Of a stretch of DNA of 12,038 nt, positions 8,401 through 12,038 are shown piece by piece. The position numbers were made by a program, and so were the translations under genes. The notes beneath the pieces are model-generated. The model did not search any database. It worked only from the letters and a program-made list of their open reading frames with translations, and was not told the origin of the DNA. Where the stretch lies: NCBI GenBank assembly GCA_029934195.1, contig JAOZMQ010000053.1, forward strand, positions 1 to 12,038, written 5' to 3'. Numbering within the stretch: the first letter of the stretch is position 1; every line of letters begins with the position of its first letter. The DNA is from Candidatus Cloacimonadota bacterium. GTDB lineage: Bacteria; Cloacimonadota; Cloacimonadia; Cloacimonadales; JAOZMQ01.

Positions 8401-8600
8401 ATAAAGCCAGCTGTGGAGATTTCTGTCCCACTCGTTGTTCCGGAAAAAATTCCCCATATCCAATATAGGGGAATAATGAAATTTGCTAATAGAACACCAT
8501 AAAAAAGTGTTAAAGTAACTTTCCTACCCATTTTATCTAATATGGCAAATAAAAAACCAAAAGCCAAAAATAAGATAAACATATAAAGAGGATTTACCAT
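5460..8600 (-). CDS. Double antiporter-like subunit (MbxH-MbxH' fusion) with MbhI-like lateral-helix tail
   Basis: This 1046-residue integral membrane protein contains two MnhD/NuoN/MbhH-type proton-channel units in tandem; each is normally a separate protein of about 450-500 residues. Unit 1 (about 1-460) has the key TM5 glutamate E137 and lysines K220, K338 and K388 (LSGLPPFPGFWAKW). Unit 2 (about 500-920) has E570 in QWELMT, K645, the classical FHVWVPD motif at 651-657, K766, and K821 in LSGVPPLAGFGTKW. Both units thus keep the charged residues needed for ion movement. The tail (about 935-1046) holds one helix, an amphipathic stretch (LAIKFWDRVSEWISS) and a final helix after SGNGQTY. This resembles MbhI or the lateral helix of NuoL, which braces neighbouring antiporter units. 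No stop or frame break separates the units. The start overlaps the MnhC-like gene by 7 bases and has a GAGGAG site. Confidence 0.93.
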   Translation of the reverse strand: MVNPLYMFILFLAFGFLFAILDKMGRKVTLTLFYGVLLANFIIPLYWIWGIFSGTTSGTEISTAGFMAPISINLRFGFEEIIIVLLVNFLGLLSAIYLSDKFKKSSINGMILFMVLLMSIDGLVMTRDIFNIFVFLEILSIATYSLIAIEKNRDSLSAGFKYMLAGGIASAFILIGIIFLYRFTGTLNLDDMIGKSHLLVGKAGFLSLYLFLFAILLELKPFPANGWALDVYQAVNEGLVAIIAVASSAAIFFVLYKFLPLVPSEYYGYLGGVGLVTFFFSNLIGLKQKNPNRLLGYSSIAQMGLLLATLSILKSFGSNDLIIFQIVGGLFINHFLAKAALFWLVGIVKKNDISAWTNLRTNPSLLIFLGVFILALSGLPPFPGFWAKWDFVMILASKGSYFSIIGILLASLFEITYLFRWLGFAMKKTDSTEKIDLPISKEFPIAISAIALLVFSVVTTYFFKEFSFIQILPLVGLVLMYLFGYLPVKVKGFVAIVIISTYAIKLYSLVSGLELFFAAILVVGSLVQIIATMYRSGKREGFYPFLVMMIIAIGNLVIAKTYLSFFFQWELMTIASYFLIMKGKEVTSAGLKYIIFSMGAAYFIMTGFAFAPVIPAINLSLINTIGMKHIGILSLSLLSIGFLIKIGSLGFHVWVPDTYNKADDDTTSYLSSIVSKAGIFGFFLLAVAIVKNASLDTELLLTIIGWIGVMTAIIASIMAAFQENVKKLIAYSSIGQLGYIILALSAFNHIGWLAALNLTLNHMLFKLMIFLAIAGVIMRTKTTNMYEMGGLIKKMPWSYISVLMGIIGLSGVPPLAGFGTKWMLYNALIERGWYLQAGAALFASGIAFLYLFRLIYTVFLGQAKPEHKDIKAAPLWLLIPQYIAIAVVMLISMKPILLLKPLSEMISVYIPTNLGWVGDKLITVNGYWNGSQVMNVTMIIFGIPFLWMLFITRKVQKVKQFNIVFAAERPDRPETTHFAHNMYAHYNKAMGFLVTPKLAIKFWDRVSEWISSSGATLRNFYSGNGQTYLLQIILYFIILYSIMGGK

Positions 8601-8971
8601 TTTAACTCCTCGTAACTTGTTATTGAAAGTGGATCTTTCATATTTTTCGAATCAAAATTATGTGTATTTACTAACTGAATAATATAGGTTAGCATTAAAG
8701 CAGTAACCGCCAAACCGATAACAATAGCAGTAAGCACCAAAGCCGAAGGAATGGGATCTACCACCTGTGAGCTGGCATTATTTGCTAATATATCAGAATC
8801 TATAATTGGTGCTGTTTTATCTTTGATATAACCCAAAGAAACAATCACCAAATGAATTCCTGAGTCTAAAATCGAGAACCCAATTACCATCTTGAAAAGA
8901 TTCTTTTGAGTTAGCATTCCCCATATTCCTAAAATGATAAGTATGAAACCGAGAACTGTTGTTAAGATCAT
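8594..8971 (-). CDS. mnhC: MnhC/MbxG (NuoK-like) antiporter subunit
   Basis: This 125-residue protein has three predicted membrane helices and matches the MnhC/MrpC/NuoK family. The signature DPIPSALVLTAIVIG (72-86) is the third-helix motif of MrpC. A short polar loop with ILANNASSQ sits between helices 2 and 3. In Mrp antiporters and Mbh/Mbx complexes this subunit is part of the ion channel beside the MnhD-like unit. ATGA couples its start to the stop of the MnhB-like gene, and a GGAGG site precedes it. The C-terminal 20 residues are cytoplasmic and charged. Confidence 0.94.
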   Translation of the reverse strand: MILTTVLGFILIILGIWGMLTQKNLFKMVIGFSILDSGIHLVIVSLGYIKDKTAPIIDSDILANNASSQVVDPIPSALVLTAIVIGLAVTALMLTYIIQLVNTHNFDSKNMKDPLSITSYEELKW

Positions 8972-9669
8972 TTTTCATCCTCCATTCCTTCTGCTCGAAG
9001 TGAATCAACAATATTTGTAAGCTCTGCACCTACCTTAAGTCCTATTAATGAATAGATTATTGGAATTGCTCCAGCACTAAAAAGTGATCCAAACTTTCCT
9101 AACGGTAAAAACTTTGGATCTAAAAAACTTCCTAATAGAAATAAACCAATTGTACCAATAATCACATACAAAAAACCAGAGAGAGATTCAATAAAATGTA
9201 ATACTGTATGATTTAGTTTTATATTCACATTAGCCATTATCAAAAGCACGCTAGCAGAAGCGATGAGAACTCCACCTTGAAAACCCCCACCAGGAGTCAA
9301 ATGACCATGCAAGAAAATATAAGTTCCAAATAAAATGATGATCGGAAAGAGAAAAAGAGAGCCTGTTTGCAAAATTTCAGAAGCTTGGAAAGCACCTTTC
9401 TCTCCATTTTTTTTTCGTCTTTTAATAAGAAAACCGATACCTGTTGTAGCCAAAAATAGTACAGTAACTTCTCCAAGTGTATCTAAACCACGATATGTAA
9501 CTACAATAGAAGTTACAATATTTGGGCTATTAAGATTTTTTGTAGAATCTTCTACATATCTCTTTGCTAAAGGATTTAGCTGTGATAAAGGTTTTATTTC
9601 TGATAGAAGAGGGAAAAAAATAATAACCATTAAAATTAGTGTCGCATAAATAAGTACAGTCCTAATCAT
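8968..9669 (-). CDS. mnhB: MbhE-MnhB fusion: antiporter subunit with MnhA C-terminal and MnhB domains
   Basis: At 233 residues this is longer than a plain MnhB (about 140). The first about 85 residues carry NIVTSIVVTYRGLDTLGEVT (50-69), the signature of MbhE and of the far C-terminus of MnhA. Residues about 100-230 are MnhB proper, with TYIFLHGHLTPGGGFQGG (116-133) and four predicted helices. In archaeal Mbh these two parts are separate (MbhE, MbhF); in many bacteria MbhE-like and MnhB-like parts occur fused. It overlaps the DUF4040 gene by 8 bases and has a GGAGG site 5 bases before ATG. As part of the Mrp module it is inferred to help conduct Na+ or H+. Confidence 0.92.
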   Translation of the reverse strand: MIRTVLIYATLILMVIIFFPLLSEIKPLSQLNPLAKRYVEDSTKNLNSPNIVTSIVVTYRGLDTLGEVTVLFLATTGIGFLIKRRKKNGEKGAFQASEILQTGSLFLFPIIILFGTYIFLHGHLTPGGGFQGGVLIASASVLLIMANVNIKLNHTVLHFIESLSGFLYVIIGTIGLFLLGSFLDPKFLPLGKFGSLFSAGAIPIIYSLIGLKVGAELTNIVDSLRAEGMEDEK

Positions 9670-9925
9670 CTTTCCCTCCTTTGCTATCTATTTTTGAGCG
9701 AGCTTTGCCCAGAGCAAACAAAAAAACGATTGTAGTAAGTCCTGAACCTATAGAAGCTTCTGTCATAGCTACATCAGGAGCTGATAGAATAATAAATATC
9801 ACAGAGACAATTAGACTAATTGCTCCGGATGCAATAATAGAATTGATGATCTTTTTTGTTCGAAAAGCATAAATTGCTGAAAAAATCATCACAATTCCCA
9901 AGATAATAATCGCTATATTAATCAT
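9662..9925 (-). CDS. MbhD-like (DUF4040) subunit, equivalent of an MnhA C-terminal segment
   Basis: This small membrane protein (87 residues) has three predicted helices and the signature APDVAMTEASIGSGLTT at about 49-65. The motif marks MbhD and the matching helices of MnhA. No full-length MnhA gene is present, so this protein and the MbhE part of the next gene supply the MnhA C-terminal helices, as in Mbh and Mbx complexes. An in-frame TTG at 9928 would add one residue, but GGAG is spaced 6 bases from the ATG at 9925, which is chosen. It overlaps the end of mnhG and is translationally coupled. A short lysine-rich tail (KARSKIDSKGGKDD) is probably cytoplasmic. Confidence 0.92.
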   Translation of the reverse strand: MINIAIIILGIVMIFSAIYAFRTKKIINSIIASGAISLIVSVIFIILSAPDVAMTEASIGSGLTTIVFLFALGKARSKIDSKGGKDD

Positions 9926-10250
9926 CAATTTCTCCTTTTTTTGCAGCTAATTCATCCATCACGGATTGGTCTGCTAATTTTATTCCCGCCTTATGTGCTG
10001 CTCTAGCCAAAGCATGAGAAGATACAGGATTTGTGAAAATGATAAATAAAATTAGTAAAACAAGTTTTCCAATCCATTGAGACTCCATAAAACAGATTCC
10101 CATAAAAAAAAGTATGCTCCCAAGTGTTGTAGCTTTTGTACCTGCTTGCATCCGATTATATACATCGGGCATACGCAAAATCCCTAAAGAGCCTAAAAAA
10201 AGAAATATCGCTCCTAAAAAGGTAATTATTCCACCAATCAGTTCCATCAT
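9918..10250 (-). CDS. mnhG: MnhG/MbxC antiporter subunit
   Basis: This 110-residue protein matches the MnhG/PhaG/MrpG family. The motif LGILRMPDVYNRMQAGTKAT (22-41) after the first helix is diagnostic, followed by two more helices and FTNPVSSHALARAAHKAG near residues 73-90. The start is coupled to mnhF by ATGA overlap, with GGAGG 6 bases before the first ATG; a second ATG follows immediately. In Mrp antiporters MnhE, F and G form the end of the complex linked to Na+ handling, and MbhA-C fill that place in archaeal Mbh. Confidence 0.95.
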   Translation of the reverse strand: MMELIGGIITFLGAIFLFLGSLGILRMPDVYNRMQAGTKATTLGSILFFMGICFMESQWIGKLVLLILFIIFTNPVSSHALARAAHKAGIKLADQSVMDELAAKKGEIDD

Positions 10251-10519
10251 TTCAAACCTCCTTCGATATACCGAGCTACAGCCACTACTCCCATAAAGCT
10301 AAGTAAACCATAAACAAGTGCTACATCTAAGTAAATACTTCTCTGATAAAAAAGTGCTAAATAAACAATAATGGAGATAGAAACAATTGTCATAGAATCT
10401 AAAGCCACCACTCGATCTGCCACTGTTGGTCCAATAATAAGGCGAATAAACGACATTAGCATGCTAATTAAGATAAGATAAAATGACGCAGAGAATAAAA
10501 ACTGAATTAAGCTATCCAT
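10247..10519 (-). CDS. mnhF: MnhF/MbxB antiporter subunit
   Basis: This 90-residue protein has three predicted helices and matches MnhF/MrpF. GPTVADRVVALDSMT (about 30-44) contains the conserved Asp residues of the family. A longer frame opens at 10594, but its 25 extra residues only re-read the end of mnhE. The ATG at 10519 has GGAGG at 6-base spacing and gives the normal family length, so it is chosen. It overlaps the mnhE stop by 8 bases. YQRSIYLDVALVYGLLSFMG in the third helix is typical of the family. Confidence 0.94.
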   Translation of the reverse strand: MDSLIQFLFSASFYLILISMLMSFIRLIIGPTVADRVVALDSMTIVSISIIVYLALFYQRSIYLDVALVYGLLSFMGVVAVARYIEGGLK

Positions 10520-11006
10520 AACATACCTCCAGATATTTTTCAAACTTTGCAACAATCTTACGGGTGGCAGTTTCGATATCTCGTGAAGATACATCTATCC
10601 AATGAATATAATAATCTTCTCCATCTGTTTCCACTGTTAAAGTTCCGGGAGTAAGTGTAATCGAATTCGCTAACATCACTCGACCCAATCGGGATTTTAA
10701 TTTAGTTTTAACCTTCACAATACCAGGATTAATTGGAATTTTGGGATGCACAACCCGTAAGGCAACATCTACATTAGATTTTATTAGTTCAAAGGAAAAT
10801 ACAAAAACAAACATGATAAAATTAATCATAGAATTAAACGATAATTTAAATTCGGGAAAAAGTGCAGAACTTTTAGGAAAAAATATCGTTAGAGTTAGTG
10901 CAATAACAGAGCCTGCAATCAGCTCTTGTATATCCAACCCTGTTAATAAAATCCAAAAAAACATCAAACTAATAAAGGTAATTACATTTTGTTTAAACAG
11001 TCTCAT
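10512..11006 (-). CDS. mnhE: MnhE/MbxA antiporter subunit
   Basis: This 164-residue protein matches MnhE/MrpE: three N-terminal membrane helices (to about residue 80) and a cytoplasmic C-terminal domain with the diagnostic ANSITLTPGTLTVETDGEDY (about 113-132). It is the first structural gene of the operon, as MbhA is in archaeal Mbh clusters. ATG follows GGAGG with a 4-base spacer. It lies 71 bp downstream of the TetR gene, and no terminator with a U-tract lies between, so cotranscription with the regulator is plausible. Confidence 0.94.
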   Translation of the reverse strand: MRLFKQNVITFISLMFFWILLTGLDIQELIAGSVIALTLTIFFPKSSALFPEFKLSFNSMINFIMFVFVFSFELIKSNVDVALRVVHPKIPINPGIVKVKTKLKSRLGRVMLANSITLTPGTLTVETDGEDYYIHWIDVSSRDIETATRKIVAKFEKYLEVCYG

Positions 11007-11041
11007 CTAACCTCCATTTCTTTATTCTTTTATATGCAACA

Positions 11042-11070
11042 TTCCGATGAACTTCGTACAATCGGAAGTT
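11042..11070. promoter_or_regulatory. Two overlapping, mutually exclusive hairpins between tetR and mnhE
   Basis: TTCCGAT (11042-11048) can pair with ATCGGAA (11061-11067). Alternatively AACTTC (11050-11055) can pair with GAAGTT (11065-11070). The two pairings share bases 11065-11067, so only one can form at a time. No run of T follows on either strand, so this is not a standard terminator. It might be an mRNA processing or switching element, or a protein site, between regulator and structural genes. Confidence 0.3.
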
Positions 11071-11077
11071 TAATCAC

Positions 11078-11716
11078 CTATTTTGACCGAATTGCTTCAA
11101 TCATTAATTTAAAAAAATAGCGAATTGCATCCTTTCCTTGTTGAATTGTTTCGCTTGCTATATCTGTTTCAATTAATACTGAATTTGACAAAATACCTGT
11201 TCGATTATTCCAAATCAAGCGTGATATATTAGCTGATTCCACATCATCTTTGATAGATCCCCTCGTCTTACCCTCTTCTATAATATTTATTAATTGAGAA
11301 TTTATTACTGCATTCTGTTGAATACAAGCTTTGAGAATTTTGCTATCTTCACTACAATGTGTTCCATGCTGGCGATAATTTAAGATTGCCATATAATATG
11401 CAGGTTGTTCTCCAATAAATAGATTGAAAACCTTATAAAAATTTAAAATTTTTTCTATAGCATCATCTTTTTCTTCAATTATTTTTTCCAGATATGAGCT
11501 AATTATTTTTAAACTGCGTAGATAAATTGCTAAACAAACTTCATTTTTAGTTTTGAAATATAAATACAACGTACCTTTACTTAGGTCTGCTTCATTGGCT
11601 ATATCTTGCATCGTGGCAACTTCAAAGCCTTTTGAAAAAAAAACTTTCTCTGCAGCGTCTATTATTGTTCTACGCCTATATTCTTTTTCTCGCTCTTTTC
11701 TTTCTAATATACTCAT
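11078..11716 (-). CDS. TetR/AcrR-family transcriptional regulator
   Basis: This 212-residue regulator has a charged N-terminus (MSILERKEREKEYRRR) and a TetR DNA-binding domain. The domain runs from IIDAAEKVFFSKGF (18-31) through the helix-turn-helix MQDIANEADLSKGTLYLYF (36-54). The C-terminal helical ligand domain (about 70-212) is not diagnostic, so the inducer is unknown. A TTG at 11734 would extend it by six residues, but AAGGAG at 11728-11723 lies 6 bases from the ATG at 11716, which is preferred; an ATG at 11719 would sit only 3 bases away. It is the first gene on the leftward transcript and is probably cotranscribed with, or directly controls, the respiratory complex. An operator-like palindrome in its leader suggests autoregulation. 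Confidence 0.92.
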   Translation of the reverse strand: MSILERKEREKEYRRRTIIDAAEKVFFSKGFEVATMQDIANEADLSKGTLYLYFKTKNEVCLAIYLRSLKIISSYLEKIIEEKDDAIEKILNFYKVFNLFIGEQPAYYMAILNYRQHGTHCSEDSKILKACIQQNAVINSQLINIIEEGKTRGSIKDDVESANISRLIWNNRTGILSNSVLIETDIASETIQQGKDAIRYFFKLMIEAIRSK

Positions 11717-11763
11717 CATTAACTCCTTCACCAAACAATCAATCTTGATGCGAACACAATTAA

Positions 11764-11789
11764 TGACCGCCAGTCAGTTTGTCAACTGG
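11764..11789 (-). promoter_or_regulatory. Candidate TetR operator overlapping a TTGACA box
   Basis: TGACCGCCAGTCA (11764-11776) is an inverted repeat with TGAC/GTCA arms, the usual look of TetR-family sites. CCAGT (11770-11774) and ACTGG (11785-11789) make a second, overlapping inverted repeat. On the minus strand a perfect TTGACA (-35 type) lies at 11785-11780, with a weak TAATTG 17 bases downstream. The site is about 50 bases before the TetR start codon, well placed for autorepression. Confidence 0.5.
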
Positions 11790-11874
11790 AATATATTTTA
11801 AGATTATCTGAGATGGAAATGATTTAGAATGTGGATGAAATAATTTTCCTACTTTGCAGTACCAAAATTATAGA

Positions 11875-11903
11875 ATTATCAAAAATATATAAATTGAGGT
11901 CAA
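11875..11903 (-). promoter_or_regulatory. Candidate sigma-70 promoter for the tetR-mbx operon
   Basis: On the minus strand TTGACC (11903-11898) and GATAAT (11880-11875) are separated by exactly 17 bases. Each box has five of six consensus matches. Transcription would start near 11868 and run through the operator-like palindrome into tetR, leaving a leader of about 150 bases. Chance matches are common in AT-rich DNA, so this is a good candidate and not a certainty. Confidence 0.5.
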
Positions 11904-12016
11904 GTTCTCATTTTTTTAAGTGAACTTATTTTATACTAACAGTTACATTAAATTTTTCGAGATCAAGACTTCCAAATTTTCGGGGTATAACTATAATTAT
12001 TTTGTTCTACCGATTC
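11904..12016. other. AT-rich upstream region without a gene
   Basis: The stretch from tetR to the window end (11735-12038) holds no supported gene. Beyond the promoter and operator candidates, a weak 6-bp inverted repeat AAGTTC/GAACTT (11902-11907 and 11922-11927) overlaps the -35 box. On the plus strand it is followed by ATTTTAT, which could be a poor terminator. I see no RNA gene. Confidence 0.4.
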
Positions 12017-12038
12017 TTTTTTGTCGCTACTCTGTAGC
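12017..12038 (-). repeat. Right copy of the 22-bp hairpin-containing inverted repeat
   Basis: Six T followed by GTCGCTACTCTGTAGC are the exact reverse complement of 34-55. The match ends precisely at the last base of the window. The next base inward (12016) differs from the left copy, so the visible match is 22 bp. GCTAC/GTAGC can pair around a TCT loop. It lies outside any recognised gene here. Confidence 0.75.

Noticed and set aside
8817..9029. 70-codon minus-strand frame across the mnhB-mnhC junction
   Set aside because: An out-of-frame reading of two conserved genes with no family resemblance.
10520..10594. 25-residue N-terminal extension of mnhF
   Set aside because: It re-reads the coding end of mnhE. 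The ATG at 10519 has a well-spaced GGAGG and gives the normal family length.
2161..11006. Ordinary respiratory complex I (Nuo operon)
   Set aside because: No NuoE, F or G, no NuoA or NuoJ in the usual form, Mrp subunits E, F, G and B are present, and the quinone-binding residues and the N2 tandem cysteine pair are missing.
8594..11006. Independent Mrp/Mnh Na+/H+ antiporter operon
   Set aside because: There is no full-length mnhA, the MnhD-like unit is fused into a double subunit, and the genes overlap directly into NuoH/B/C/D-like genes, so this is the membrane module of a larger complex.
11042..11070. Terminator after tetR
   Set aside because: The hairpins are not followed by a T-run in the direction of transcription (the next bases read TGTTGCATAT), so termination there is not supported.
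11902..11927. Plus-strand terminator from AAGTTC/GAACTT
   Set aside because: Only a 6-bp AT-rich stem with a broken T tract, and no plus-strand gene upstream for it to serve.

Overview
The window is almost entirely one leftward (minus-strand) operon for a large membrane-bound, ion-translocating respiratory complex of the Mbh/Mbx (MBS) family, the group from which complex I is thought to descend. The DNA is AT-rich. Gene starts carry strong bacterial Shine-Dalgarno sites (GGAGG or AAGGAG) and a bacterial TetR-type regulator heads the cluster. An anaerobic or fermentative bacterium is likely. The sequence alone does not fix the phylum; Cloacimonadota- or Thermotogota-like anaerobes are only a guess.

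Layout in transcription order (right to left): an upstream region with a candidate promoter and TetR operator (about 11735-11903); a TetR regulator (11078-11716); a 71-bp gap with two mutually exclusive hairpins; an Mrp/Mnh-type antiporter module made of MnhE, MnhF, MnhG, a DUF4040/MbhD-like protein, a fused MbhE+MnhB protein and MnhC (8594-11006); one 1046-residue protein joining two complete antiporter-like (MnhD/NuoN/MbhH) units plus an MbhI-like lateral-helix tail (5460-8600); a NuoH-like membrane anchor; NuoB-, NuoC- and NuoD-like peripheral subunits; a 594-residue fusion of a NuoI/MbhN-like 2[4Fe-4S] domain with a GltD/NfnB/SudA-type FAD-NAD(P) oxidoreductase; and a strong rho-independent terminator at 297-338. 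Genes overlap or lie within about 35 bp of each other, so they are very probably one transcript.

The complex appears to be neither a hydrogenase nor a quinone reductase. The NuoD/MbhL-like subunit keeps the first CxxC of a [NiFe] site but lacks the C-terminal CxxC. The positions of the quinone-binding His and Tyr of complex I align with Thr and Val. The NuoB-like subunit has lost one of the two tandem cysteines that ligate cluster N2 and carries a new cysteine near another ligand. A NAD(P)-linked flavoprotein is covalently attached to the Fe-S input subunit. The best reading is an Mbx-like, probably Na+- or H+-pumping, NAD(P)(H)-linked oxidoreductase. Its other substrate could be ferredoxin or a sulfane-sulfur compound and is not decided by the sequence.

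The left edge (3-101, plus strand) holds the C-terminal end of an unrelated, convergent gene. A 22-bp sequence containing a small hairpin lies inside that fragment and recurs in inverted orientation as the last 22 bases of the window. This suggests a dispersed repeat, possibly the reason the contig ends there.
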